A stretch of DNA of 64,000 nucleotides from Nodosilinea sp. WJT8-NPBG4. Its GTDB lineage: Bacteria > Cyanobacteriota > Cyanobacteriia > Phormidesmidales > Phormidesmidaceae. The position numbers were made by a program, and so were the translations under genes. Each line of letters starts with the position of its first letter. The stretch's first letter is position 1. Shown here piece by piece: positions 26,941-35,947 of this stretch. The stretch covers positions 86,670 to 150,669 of the forward strand of contig JAHHHQ010000050.1 in assembly GCA_019359285.1 (NCBI GenBank). The letters are read 5' to 3'. The notes under the pieces were generated by a model. It had not been told where the DNA came from and searched no databases. It saw only the letters and a list, made by a program, of their open reading frames with translations.

Positions 26941-29199
26941 CTACTGCACCACCTGACGCATGTAGTTGCCCCACACAGCCGCGGCCTGACCGCTACTGCC
27001 CTGGGTAGAGGTATTGTCGTCGTTGCCGAGCCAAACACCTGTAGTCAGGTCACGGCCTGGAACGAACCCTATAAACCAGAGGTCGCGGTTGTCGTCGGTG
27101 GTGCCAGTTTTGCCCGCTTCCCCCAGGCCTAAAAAGGCGCTGCGGCCAGTACCACCCTGCACCACGCCCTGCATCAGCCCCGTCAGGGTGCTGGCAATGC
27201 TAGAGTCGATCGCTTGGCGATCGGCGTCTCCGGCCTGGCCAAACTCGTAGATGACGCGGCAGGTGTTGATGTCGTTGGGGTCAGTGCAATCGCTGCTGTC
27301 GAGCACCCGCAATACGCCGTGGGGTCGGTTCCACACGCCGTTGTTGCCCACGGCGGCAAAGGAGCCAGTGATTTCCAGCGGGGTGACTACACTTTCGCCC
27401 AGGGTGAGGCCTGGCGAGGCCACTAGGTCAGACTCGATGCCCAGGCGTTCGGCGACGTTGATGACGTTGCGCAGCCCTGCCTCCTGGGCAATGCGCAGGG
27501 CCACCACATTCTCAGAACGGGCCATCCCGGCGTACATATCCAGCGGGGCCGAGCCCGACCGGCAGCCCGCAAACCGCTGCCCGTTCCAGTTCATAGGTTC
27601 ACAAGAGAACGATCGCCCCGGAGAGATGCCCTGCTCTAGGGCCGCCCCATAGGCAAACAGTTTAAAGGTCGAACCCGGCTGGCGCAGCGCCTGGGAGGCC
27701 CGGTTGAACTGGCTCTGGGCAAAGTCTACACCACCCACCAATGCGCGAATGGCCCCAGTGCTGGTTTCGAGGGTGACCACGGCCCCTTGAGAATAGGCCA
27801 GGGCAGCTCCCTGGGTGGCGATATCTTGGCTGAGAGCTCCTTCTGCCGCTGTCTGGAGATTTAGGTCAACGCTAGTCTCCACATAAAAGTTGCCCTCCCG
27901 CGCCAGGGAGGTGCCCAGCACGTTGTCGAGCTCTTCAAAGACATAGCTGTAGAAGTAGGGAGCGCGAGTGCTCTGGAGCTGGCGGGTGGCATCGGGGCTG
28001 ATCTCAATGCGCGATCGCCGCGCCCGCCGTGCCTCTTCCTGGCTCACCATGCCCAAAGCCACCATGCGATCGAGCACAAGATCGCGGTTGGACACGGCAG
28101 CGCCGTAGTTTTGTACGGGGTTAAAGGCGTTGGGGGCGGGCAAGATGCCCACCAGGGTCGCCGCCTCCGACAGGGTCAAGTCGCGGGCGGGCTTGTCGAA
28201 GTAAAACTGAGATGCATCCTCAAAGCCGTAGAGGGTTTCGCCCAGATAAACCCGGTTGAGATAGGTGAGCAGCAGGTAATTTTTGCTGTAGAAAGTCTCC
28301 AGCTTGAGGGCCGTGATCGCCTCGCGAATTTTGCGCCCCGCCGAATCCTCAGTGCCTGTGTACTCGCGATAAACGCTGCGGGCCAGCTGCTGGGTAATCG
28401 TGCTGCCCCCTTGGCTAATACGGCCACTGCGCAGATTAACTACCACTGCCCGTAAAACGCCGAGGGGGTCTACCCCCAGGTGCCAGTAGTAGCGAGCATC
28501 TTCAGACGCAATTAGCGCCTGGGGTAGGTAAGGCGAAAAGTCGCCGATGCGACGCAGTTCTTGGTGAGACTGAGTTAGCTGCTCCCGTAGCGGCACGGTA
28601 GCCCCATCTTCTTCACCCAACACCACCACGGGTCCCTGTACCGAGTCGGGCAAAGGCCGCATCGGAATTTTGGGCCACTCTACTCCCACGATCCAGGCAC
28701 CCACAGCCAAGGAGAGGCCGGTGAAGCCATAGAGGGTGTAGCGGGCGGTTTTGACATACCAGGGGGGTGGCTCACTAAACCGCAGTTTGACGGCATCCTC
28801 CAGCTCTGGCGGGCCGAGAGTGTAGACATCGCCGTGGTTCATCACCACCTGGGTGAGCCGCTTTTTGCCCTGATAAATGCCGTTGGTAGAGTTGCGATCC
28901 TTCATCACGAAGGGCTGGCTGGGGCGGTTGGTGTCGCGGGTGAGGGTGGCGTGCACCTGGCTGACGATGGGGCTGGGGGCCACAATGTCGCACTGGGAAG
29001 TGCTGCGCCCCATAATGTAGTGCTCACCCAGCAGGGGATAGGTGGTGGGTTTGCCGTTGACCGTGACCTCTAGCTCGGCAGCGCGAGCCCCCGGTTTGAC
29101 CGCCAGCTTGCCAAAGTCGACCTTGGCTTGCACGGCCTGAAAGGCCTGGGTAACGGTTTTGAGCAGGGTGCGAGGCGGGGATGGGGGTGAGGGCGACAT
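26941..29199 (-). CDS. Class A penicillin-binding protein with N-terminal FHA domain
   Basis: A bifunctional peptidoglycan glycosyltransferase/transpeptidase at the inner membrane, about 752 aa. An FHA phosphothreonine-binding domain comes first (residues ~45-145; MGRSTSQCDIV, SQVHATL, DRNSTNGIY). It is followed by one TM helix (~153-174), a GT51 domain (catalytic Glu in IASEDARYYWH; GGSTITQQLAR), and a transpeptidase with STFK (Ser510-Lys513), SEN and KTGTT. The ATG at 29199 is chosen over a TTG at 29220. The FHA fusion suggests control by Ser/Thr kinases. A fragment of its 3' end is duplicated at 20319-20389. Confidence 0.95.
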   Translation of the reverse strand: MSPSPPSPPRTLLKTVTQAFQAVQAKVDFGKLAVKPGARAAELEVTVNGKPTTYPLLGEHYIMGRSTSQCDIVAPSPIVSQVHATLTRDTNRPSQPFVMKDRNSTNGIYQGKKRLTQVVMNHGDVYTLGPPELEDAVKLRFSEPPPWYVKTARYTLYGFTGLSLAVGAWIVGVEWPKIPMRPLPDSVQGPVVVLGEEDGATVPLREQLTQSHQELRRIGDFSPYLPQALIASEDARYYWHLGVDPLGVLRAVVVNLRSGRISQGGSTITQQLARSVYREYTGTEDSAGRKIREAITALKLETFYSKNYLLLTYLNRVYLGETLYGFEDASQFYFDKPARDLTLSEAATLVGILPAPNAFNPVQNYGAAVSNRDLVLDRMVALGMVSQEEARRARRSRIEISPDATRQLQSTRAPYFYSYVFEELDNVLGTSLAREGNFYVETSVDLNLQTAAEGALSQDIATQGAALAYSQGAVVTLETSTGAIRALVGGVDFAQSQFNRASQALRQPGSTFKLFAYGAALEQGISPGRSFSCEPMNWNGQRFAGCRSGSAPLDMYAGMARSENVVALRIAQEAGLRNVINVAERLGIESDLVASPGLTLGESVVTPLEITGSFAAVGNNGVWNRPHGVLRVLDSSDCTDPNDINTCRVIYEFGQAGDADRQAIDSSIASTLTGLMQGVVQGGTGRSAFLGLGEAGKTGTTDDNRDLWFIGFVPGRDLTTGVWLGNDDNTSTQGSSGQAAAVWGNYMRQVVQ

Positions 29200-29374
29200 G
29201 GCAAGTGGCAATAAGCCCAACCGAAATACTGCCCTATTGTAGTCATAAGCTTCGCGATCGCTTTGGCAGATAGACCACTTTTAGAGATTGCCACCTAAAT
29301 CGACGGCTCTGCTTTAACGTCTCCATAACTATCTGAATTGCTTTATCTCAATATATTGAGCATTGTTTTGCTAC

Positions 29375-30379
29375 TTACAAAATTAAGCTCTTTGTCGGGC
29401 GCTGGGTGCGACAGTACTGCACCAGGGCAATGAATATAACTATTCCTGCAATGTATTTGAACTCGTTAGGAATCCACGTCTGCGGCGAGAAAAACCCTTC
29501 AATTAGCCCCGCAATCACCAGCATGGGGATGATGCCATAGAGCAGCTGAGCAGCCTGTAGGCCATACAGCTTCAGGGCATCGATACGGCGGTAGGGGCCA
29601 GGCAGCAAAATGCCTCGGGCCAGCAGCAGCCCGCCCCCCCCTGCCATAAAAATAGCCGGCAGCTCTAGCGCCCCGTGGGGCAACACAAAGGCCCAGAGGT
29701 CATAGGCCAAATTGGCCTGGGCTACCAGTACACCAACGCAGCCAATCATTAGCCCGTTAAACACCAGCAAAAACACCGTGAACGCCCCTGGTGGAGTAAT
29801 GAGCGGCACCTCAGGCATAAACATCGTGACGCCCCCCACCAGCGCCCGCAGGGAAACCCCAATGTTGTTGATCATGATGCCGCTAGAGGCAACGGGCTCA
29901 ATGCCCATGATGGAAACCGTCCACAATTCCTGGCTAGTTTTGACCTCTTCGACAAATTCTTGGCCCAGCACCAATGTCAAAAAAGCCGGATCTTGCCAGG
30001 CAAACCACCAGCCTACAAATCCACCGATCGCAAACAGCCCCGTAGCTACGGCAATATAAGCCCAACTCCGCTGCACTACTGCCGGAAAGCCGTAGCGGCA
30101 GAAATCCCAGAGCGCTTGCCACTCTTGGCGGCGAGAGCCTTGATAGATTTGGCTATAGCTGCGACTGGTAAGCCGCTGCAAATCCTTAATGACGGACTGA
30201 CCCACGCCATGCCCTTTGGCCCGAGCTAAATCTGCCGAGACTGACCGATAGAGGCTGGCCATCTGTCGCACCTCGACGGCAGAGAGCGATCTGAGCCCGC
30301 TTTTCTCGGCCTGGGTGAGCAGGGTTTCGAGCTGTCGCCAGCTGGTTTCTCGCCGGGCCATCCAACGCTGAATATTCAT
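29375..30379 (-). CDS. SpoIIM-family (stage II sporulation protein M-like) membrane protein
   Basis: 334 aa. An amphipathic N-terminal helical part (MNIQRWMARRETSWRQLETL...) is followed by five or so TM helices (AYIAVATGLFAIGGFVGWW, MIGCVGVLVAQANLAYDL, LYGIIPMLVIAGLIEGFF), typical of COG1300. HGALELPAIFMAGGGGL is the conserved block. The ATG at 30379 is preferred; upstream codons overlap the divergent neighbour's promoter. Such genes often neighbour RDD and multi-TM proteins, as here. Function in cyanobacteria unknown. Confidence 0.88.
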   Translation of the reverse strand: MNIQRWMARRETSWRQLETLLTQAEKSGLRSLSAVEVRQMASLYRSVSADLARAKGHGVGQSVIKDLQRLTSRSYSQIYQGSRRQEWQALWDFCRYGFPAVVQRSWAYIAVATGLFAIGGFVGWWFAWQDPAFLTLVLGQEFVEEVKTSQELWTVSIMGIEPVASSGIMINNIGVSLRALVGGVTMFMPEVPLITPPGAFTVFLLVFNGLMIGCVGVLVAQANLAYDLWAFVLPHGALELPAIFMAGGGGLLLARGILLPGPYRRIDALKLYGLQAAQLLYGIIPMLVIAGLIEGFFSPQTWIPNEFKYIAGIVIFIALVQYCRTQRPTKSLIL

Positions 30380-30474
30380 GAAGCAAAGCCAGAAAAACGG
30401 GCATTCTACAGAGAAGTGTAGGCTAACCTCGAAATGAACGTACACCGTTGTAAAACCTCTAGGAGACGGAGCCG

Positions 30475-31461
30475 ATGACCTCATCTGCACAGCAGGGTAG
30501 CCAGCTCGGCCCCCTCAATCCCGGTGACGTGGTGAGCGCGGCGCTGCGGCTCTACAAAGACCGATTCAAGACTTTTTGTCAGCTGGCAGCGCTGGCCACT
30601 CTATGGTTTGTGGCTGGGATCTTTGGCATGGGTCTGGCGGTCGCAATTCTGGTCGGTATTGGCGCCGGAGTGGGCGGTGAGGTGGGGGCGGTGATTGGTG
30701 GTTTAGTAGGAGCGCTGGTGGGGTTTCTGCCACTGCTCTACGGCTCTGCCAAGTACTATGCGCTCTCCAGCGTCATTGGCAGGCTGTCCTTTCGCGAGTT
30801 GATTAGTCAGCCCGAAACCGCTTTAGATGCTCGACGCCAGGTGGCCCCTCGCTTAGGACAGTTCTTATTTCTAGGCTTCTTGCTGCTGCTGGCATACATG
30901 GCTGCCTATCTGGGGGTGGCGCTGCTGGCGATGATTGCCGGAGGTAGCATCGGTTTTTTGACGGCAGGCATTTTATCAGCGTTGATCAATGAAGCGGTCG
31001 GCGGTGTAATGGGCATTGTCTTAGGCGGGCTGATCGGCCTAGGAATTTTGCTTGTAGCGCTGATTTGGATAGCCTCGCGTCTGTTTATCTCTGAGGTGGT
31101 GCTAGCCATTGAGCCTCAATCTGATGCTGGCGGCAGCATGAGCCGCAGTTGGGAACTCACCAAGGACTCAATTGTGCGCATTCAGGTGGTGTTTTTGGCC
31201 ACGTTTTTAATTCAGCTGCCCATTTTGGCTGTGACTAACTACATCCCCAGCATTTTGCTGGAGCTGGTGCCCGCCAATGACACAGTCTATGGCATTGCCG
31301 CTGTGCTCAGCCTGGTGCTGAGTCTAGTGGGCAGCCTGGTCGTGCTGCCCCTATGGCAGGCGGTTAAAGGCGTCCTCTACTACGACTTGCGCAGCCGCCG
31401 TGAGGGCCTAGATTTCTCCCTGCGCCACGATGACGGGTCAGGTCTTGGTACTGACCTGTAG
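30475..31461 (+). CDS. Multi-pass membrane protein (glycerophosphodiesterase membrane-domain-like)
   Basis: 328 aa with about six TM segments rich in Gly and Ala (ILVGIGAGVGGEVGAVIGGL, FLLLLAYMAAYLGVALLAMI, IMGIVL-like repeats). The motif SMSRSWELTKDS near residue 222 is typical of the DUF7847/GDPD membrane-domain group. AGGAGA precedes the ATG. It is divergent from SpoIIM and followed by the RDD gene on the same strand. It probably forms part of a membrane-remodelling gene group; activity unknown. Confidence 0.75.
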   Translation: MTSSAQQGSQLGPLNPGDVVSAALRLYKDRFKTFCQLAALATLWFVAGIFGMGLAVAILVGIGAGVGGEVGAVIGGLVGALVGFLPLLYGSAKYYALSSVIGRLSFRELISQPETALDARRQVAPRLGQFLFLGFLLLLAYMAAYLGVALLAMIAGGSIGFLTAGILSALINEAVGGVMGIVLGGLIGLGILLVALIWIASRLFISEVVLAIEPQSDAGGSMSRSWELTKDSIVRIQVVFLATFLIQLPILAVTNYIPSILLELVPANDTVYGIAAVLSLVLSLVGSLVVLPLWQAVKGVLYYDLRSRREGLDFSLRHDDGSGLGTDL

Positions 31462-31462
31462 T

Positions 31463-31609
31463 TTTGAGGTGAGGAAGATAAGGGGATAAGGGAGATGAGG
31501 GAGATGAGGGAGATAAGAGTGTTTGATTGCACTTCCCCATCCTCCTCACCTTCCCCATCCCCCTCACCCATCCACTCTTCACCCATCCACTCCCCACCCC
31601 TCGCCCCCA
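31463..31609. repeat. Polypurine then polypyrimidine tract between membrane genes
   Basis: A run of GAGG/GAGAT-type purines (31463-31519) is followed, after TGTTTGATTGCA, by a long C/T-rich run (31531-31605) with CCATCC and TCACCC iterations. The strand asymmetry switches sign around 31525. The RDD frame stays open across it, but the protein start is at 31610. The tract could form hairpin or triplex structures. Confidence 0.65.
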
Positions 31610-32389
31610 ATGCCCCTCTTCAACACCGTTACCATTCGCACCCCCGAAAGCGTTGAATTAGATTTCGTGCTGGCGGGAGTGGGTAGTCGGGCTGTGGCCC
31701 TCACCTTTGACTACCTTTGCTTGGGAGCTGGGCTAACGGGGCTAGCCGTTGTCTACAGTTTTTTGCTGGTGCGGCTGCTGGCGATAGATACGCTGCTGAC
31801 GATTCCGAGCGAAACCGTGCAGCTGTGGATCACAGCGATCGCAGCAATCCTTGCCTTTGCCCTCTATGTCGGCTACTTTGCCCTGTTCGAAACCTGGTGG
31901 TACGGCCAAACCCCCGGCAAGCGCTACGCCAAAATTCGTGTCATTCGCGACGACGGCCAGCCCGAGCGATTGCCTCAGGCTACTCTGCGATCGCTGCTGC
32001 GCCCTATCGACGATATTCTCTTCATTGGCTTTTTCTGCGTATTGCTGAGCAAAACTGAGAAGCGGATAGGCGACTGGCTGGCTGGCACCCTGGTCGTGCA
32101 GGCTGACCCTGTGAGCAATGGCGAGATTCAGGTATCCGAGCGATCGCAGGCGATTGGCAAAGACCTGCTAGCCATAGTCGATATTACCCGTCTCTCCCCT
32201 GACGACTTTGCTACCGTGCGCGAGTTTTTGCAGCGGCGACAGGCCATGAGCCCCAAGGCCAAAATTCTCGTCAGCGATCAGCTAGCCCGCCGCTTCAAAG
32301 ATCAGCTGGCGATAGAAACTCTGCCCACTGAAATGACCACCGACACGTTTTTAGAAGCCCTCTACTCTGCGTACCAACAGGGAAAGTGA
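31610..32389 (+). CDS. RDD family membrane protein
   Basis: 259 aa. The ATG at 31610 follows the polypyrimidine tract. The RDD domain has two TM helices (GLAVVYSFLLVRLL and AILAFALYVGYFALF) and the signature WWYGQTPGKRYAKIRVIRDDG, then RSLLRPID. A soluble C-terminal extension (residues ~175-259) ends in a helical part with FLQRRQAMSPKAK. RDD proteins are linked to ion transport in a few bacteria. The neighbouring SpoIIM suggests a shared, undefined membrane role. Confidence 0.88.
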   Translation: MPLFNTVTIRTPESVELDFVLAGVGSRAVALTFDYLCLGAGLTGLAVVYSFLLVRLLAIDTLLTIPSETVQLWITAIAAILAFALYVGYFALFETWWYGQTPGKRYAKIRVIRDDGQPERLPQATLRSLLRPIDDILFIGFFCVLLSKTEKRIGDWLAGTLVVQADPVSNGEIQVSERSQAIGKDLLAIVDITRLSPDDFATVREFLQRRQAMSPKAKILVSDQLARRFKDQLAIETLPTEMTTDTFLEALYSAYQQGK

Positions 32390-32475
32390 GGGAGTGGGGA
32401 GTAGGGGGTGAGGCGTGAGGAATGTCCCGATACCCATCCACCTCCTACCCTCCCACTCCCTACCTCCCTCCAATC
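32387..32475. repeat. GA-rich/CT-rich repeat pair after the RDD gene
   Basis: GTGAGGGAGTGGGGAGTAGG is followed by CCCATCCACCTCCTACCCTC and CCCTACCTCCCTCC. It is a second short polypurine-polypyrimidine pair of the same type as 31463-31609 and the purine run inside mfd. Confidence 0.5.
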
Positions 32476-32571
32476 CTTAGGAGCACCTTAAAGCTTAGAG
32501 AATCCTTATAGCGTGGCTGCTATCATTCCCGAAATGCGAACTGTCATCTACCTCTATCCCTGGGCCAGCTC

Positions 32572-33255
32572 ATGTTCTTCGACCCCATCTACATCCTGGT
32601 GGTTGCTATCCCTACAGCCATCCTGACCTTTTGGGCGCAGAACAAGGTTACAGGCACCTATCGCAAGTATTCTCAGGTGCAGTCCAATATGGGAATGACC
32701 GGTGCTCAGGTGGCCCAAACCATTTTGGTTAAAAAGGGTGTGCGCGACGTCAAAGTTGAGCCCGTGGCTGGTGAACTCACCGATCACTACGACCCTCGAG
32801 CCAGGGCTGTGCGCCTTTCTGAAGGCATCTACAGATCGGGTTCTTTATCGGCGGCGGCGGTGGCGGCTCACGAGTGTGGCCACGTGCTTCAAGACGTGGA
32901 GGGCTACAAGTTCATGAACCTACGGGCCGTCCTCGTACCTGTGGTCAACCTGGGCTCTCGCATAGGGCCGATGCTGATTATGGCAGGACTTATTCTCAAC
33001 ATTCTCAACCTGGCTTGGCTGGGGGTGCTCTTCTTTGCAATGGTGCTGTTATTTCACGTAGTCACTTTGCCGGTGGAGTTTGACGCATCGCGTCGGGCCC
33101 TCCGGTTAGTTAATGAGTTGGGTATTCTTCAGGGTGAAGAGCAAAAAGGGGCGAGAGCCGTGCTCGGTGCCGCTGCTCTAACCTATGTAGCCACAGCGTT
33201 TACTGCGTTTCTCAATCTGCTGTACTACATCATTTTGATCAATCGTCGCCGCTAG
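32572..33255 (+). CDS. Zinc metallopeptidase, YugP family
   Basis: 227 aa membrane-bound metalloprotease. The zinc motif is HECGH (H100-E101-xx-H104), with the downstream glutamate in LPVEFDASRRAL. Membrane segments lie at the N-terminus (IYILVVAIPTAILTF) and at ~125-165, plus a C-terminal helix. The EFDASRRAL block is diagnostic for the family. Substrate unknown. It has its own leader, separated from the RDD gene by repeats. Confidence 0.93.
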   Translation: MFFDPIYILVVAIPTAILTFWAQNKVTGTYRKYSQVQSNMGMTGAQVAQTILVKKGVRDVKVEPVAGELTDHYDPRARAVRLSEGIYRSGSLSAAAVAAHECGHVLQDVEGYKFMNLRAVLVPVVNLGSRIGPMLIMAGLILNILNLAWLGVLFFAMVLLFHVVTLPVEFDASRRALRLVNELGILQGEEQKGARAVLGAAALTYVATAFTAFLNLLYYIILINRRR

Positions 33256-33825
33256 ACCGGTGCTGCCATTACCGCTCAAGCTTGCATGGTTGAATCCTAT
33301 GGGGGCACGACCGAGACCATTGACAGGTTACCCGAGGTGAGAAGGGCTATAAGACATCACACCGGGCTGCTAACTTTTGTCACCTTGGGGCGATCGCAAC
33401 GTTTCAAAGCTTTCGCCGCCACTTTGCCCAGGCCCTCAAATTTCTGAATCAAAAAGGTTCCCTCGCTGGCGAGCCCGAAGATGTTCCACTAATTTTTGGT
33501 AGCTCCAAGGGAGATCAACTGCAAGCGGTAGAATGCACTCTGATCACGGATTGCACCGATCCTCGGTAGATCTTGATGCGTTTTATGGAGAGTTGTCCTG
33601 AGGCAAACAGCATAGCTGATGGTGAATCGTCCCAGGCAGATGGTTTATCCTAGACCAAGCCCGCCTCTATGGCAGGTCATGCAGCAACCACCCCCAAGGA
33701 CGTTTCTGTAAGTCTGAATCGCAGGCGGTTGTGAGCCTGCTAGCTGTCCTAAGTTTTGGCAGCGATCGCCCGTTGGCGTCCTGAGCTAGCGGATCAACCC
33801 TATCCTTACCCAGAATCAGGTGCCC
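33256..33825. other. Intergenic region, no gene recognised
   Basis: About 570 bases without a supported ORF, tRNA or strong hairpin. One HIP1 site lies near 33391. It may contain promoter and decayed sequence; nothing could be assigned. Confidence 0.5.
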
Positions 33826-34746
33826 ATGAAAATTGCAATTACTGGAGCCACGGGTTTCGTCGGCAGCCGCCTGGTAGAACGGCTCCAGGCCGATGGCCAC
33901 ACCGTGGTGGTGCTCACTCGCAGCATCGACCATGGCCGCCGGGTATTCCCTCAAGCCGCCTTCCCTAAAGTAGAAGTGGTGGGCTATAGCCCGTTAGAGT
34001 TAGGCGATTGGCAAACGAATATACTCTCCGGCTGCGATGGGGTGGTCAACCTAGCTGGAGCACCCATCTCAGAGCGCTGGAGCGATGAGCACAAGCAGGC
34101 GATTTTAGACAGCCGCAAGGTAGGCACCGAAAAGCTAATAGAGGCTCTAGCTAAGGCTGAGCCCAAACCCCAGGTTTGGGTGAACGCTTCGGCCATTGGT
34201 TACTACGGCACCAGCGAGAGCGCCACTTTTGACGAAACCAGTACCCCTATTGAAGACGACTTTCTCTCCCAGGTTTGCCAGGCCTGGGAAGGGGCGGCCC
34301 AGTCGGTTAAAGATTACGGTACCCGTCTGGTAATTTTGCGCTTTGGCATTGTACTGGGTATGGGCGGAGCGGTGGCCAAAATGCTCACCCCCTTTCGCAT
34401 GTTTGCCGGTGGGCCAATTGGCAGCGGCCGCCAGTGGTTTTCGTGGATTCACCGCGACGATTTGGTGAGTCTGATCGTGCAGGCTCTCAACGACCCCCAA
34501 ATGGAAGGAATTTATAACGCTACCGCCCCTAACCCAGTGCGCATGGCCGAGTTTTGCAAAACCCTAGGTAAAGTTCTCAATCGCCCTTCTTGGCTGCCGG
34601 TGCCTGACTTCGTGCTAGAAACCATATTGGGCGACGGAGCCCAGGTCGTGCTAGAAGGGCAGCAGGTCTTACCCAAGCGCACCGAGGCCACTGGGTTCAC
34701 CTACCACTATGCTCGGGTTAAAGACGCCTTGGATGAGATTGTTTAA
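33826..34746 (+). CDS. TIGR01777-family NAD-dependent epimerase/dehydratase-like protein
   Basis: 306 aa. The extended-SDR fold starts ITGATGFVGSRL (residues 4-15). ASAIGYYG carries the SDR tyrosine. The C-terminal LPVPDFVLETILGD is typical of the SulA-like/TIGR01777 group (plastid GC1-like in plants). The start is the ATG at 33826; an upstream GTG adds two residues. It is followed 41 bases later by pdxH on the same strand. Substrate unknown; a chloroplast-division role has been proposed for plant homologues. Confidence 0.9.
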   Translation: MKIAITGATGFVGSRLVERLQADGHTVVVLTRSIDHGRRVFPQAAFPKVEVVGYSPLELGDWQTNILSGCDGVVNLAGAPISERWSDEHKQAILDSRKVGTEKLIEALAKAEPKPQVWVNASAIGYYGTSESATFDETSTPIEDDFLSQVCQAWEGAAQSVKDYGTRLVILRFGIVLGMGGAVAKMLTPFRMFAGGPIGSGRQWFSWIHRDDLVSLIVQALNDPQMEGIYNATAPNPVRMAEFCKTLGKVLNRPSWLPVPDFVLETILGDGAQVVLEGQQVLPKRTEATGFTYHYARVKDALDEIV

Positions 34747-34787
34747 CGCCGAGTCCTTAAGCCTGAAAGATTAAGCCGAAACACGCC

Positions 34788-35423
34788 ATGGATATTGGTG
34801 AACTGCGCCGTGACTACAGTCAGCGGGGATTGGACCTAGCTGATCTCAACCCCGATCCCTTTGCCCAATTTGAGCTGTGGTTTCAGCAGGCCCGTGAGGC
34901 TGAGTTACTAGAGCCCAATGCGCTGGTGCTGTCTACGGTGTCTCCGGAGGGGGCTCCTTACCAGCGCACTGTACTGCTTAAGTATTTCGATCGCGACGGC
35001 TTTGTCTTCTTTACCAACTACGGCAGCCGCAAGGCGCAGCACATGGCTGAGAATGCTCAAGTTTCGATGCTGTTCCCGTGGTACCCCTTAGAGCGGCAGC
35101 TGGCGATCGCAGGCCCCGCCAGCAAAATTTCGGCGGCAGAGTCGTTGCGCTACTTTTCGTCGCGCCCTCGGGGTAGTCAGCTGGGGGCTTGGGTGTCGCA
35201 GCAGAGCAGCGTTGTTTCCTCGCGGCAGCTGCTAGAGATGCAATTTGAGAAAATGAAGGAAAAATTTCTCAATCAGGAAGTCCCCCTGCCCGACTTTTGG
35301 GGGGGATACCGGGTCAAGCCCACCAGCTTTGAGTTTTGGCAGGGCCGACCCAGCCGTCTCCACGACCGATTTTTGTATAGCTGGCAGGATGATGGGTGGG
35401 CGATCGCTCGGCTGTCTCCCTAA
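34788..35423 (+). CDS. pdxH: Pyridoxamine 5'-phosphate oxidase
   Basis: FMN enzyme that oxidises PNP or PMP to pyridoxal phosphate. At 211 aa it is the normal length. It shows RTVLLKYFDRDGFVFFTNY (FMN site), SRKAQHM, the QSS block and the C-terminal PS.LHDRF signature (RLHDRFLY) with final ARLSP. Its stop overlaps the stop of the convergent Uma2 gene by a few bases. Confidence 0.96.
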   Translation: MDIGELRRDYSQRGLDLADLNPDPFAQFELWFQQAREAELLEPNALVLSTVSPEGAPYQRTVLLKYFDRDGFVFFTNYGSRKAQHMAENAQVSMLFPWYPLERQLAIAGPASKISAAESLRYFSSRPRGSQLGAWVSQQSSVVSSRQLLEMQFEKMKEKFLNQEVPLPDFWGGYRVKPTSFEFWQGRPSRLHDRFLYSWQDDGWAIARLSP

Positions 35424-35947
35424 ACTAGCAAGCTAAAATCCACCTGCTCATAGATATCCATCATAGGCAGGCGGGCATCGGTAATCGCCAGCTCTACCAC
35501 TGAGTCGAGCCCGCTCTGAGCCGTCATGCCCCAGAGGTGCTCCTCCGCCCGATAAAACTGCTCCACCCGGGCCTCGGTCTGGTGCACAAACAGGTAGGTT
35601 TGCAGGTAAGGGATCGCCCGGCAGCGGCGAAACATGCCGCTGCGTTGGCCTTTGGCCAGTCTTTGACTATCGGGCAGCATGGCGGCTTCTGGGTCATAGC
35701 TCGGGGTCGGACCCGATAGAATTTCAAAGATGACGCAGGGGTTAAGCAATTTATCGTCCTGACCATCGTGGAGCAGAGGTTCGCCAGCCACCACCAGCAG
35801 ATCGGGGTAAACCCCCTTGCCTTGCTCTGGCAACCACACCTGCACCCCACGGGGCAACACCTCGTAGAGGCTGTGGCCACAGGTAACATCCATCAGGCGC
35901 ATAAGATTGCGTAAAATGCGCCCTTGATTCACCGAACTGTCACTCAT
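35420..35947 (-). CDS. Uma2-family (DUF820) endonuclease-like protein, N-terminally short
   Basis: 175 aa. Contains the DUF820 core: VQVWLPEQGKGVYPDLLVV (catalytic Asp in YPDL) and NPCVIFEILSGPTPSYD (catalytic Glu), then IPYLQTYLFV. The usual N-terminal ~20-25 residues with the EYxDGEI region are missing: the ATG at 35947 lies inside the end of tldD (8-nt overlap, ATGAGTGA). The conserved lysine after the Glu is shifted (RLAKGQRS insertion). It may be a truncated or divergent member; nuclease activity is doubtful. Confidence 0.75.
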   Translation of the reverse strand: MSDSSVNQGRILRNLMRLMDVTCGHSLYEVLPRGVQVWLPEQGKGVYPDLLVVAGEPLLHDGQDDKLLNPCVIFEILSGPTPSYDPEAAMLPDSQRLAKGQRSGMFRRCRAIPYLQTYLFVHQTEARVEQFYRAEEHLWGMTAQSGLDSVVELAITDARLPMMDIYEQVDFSLLV

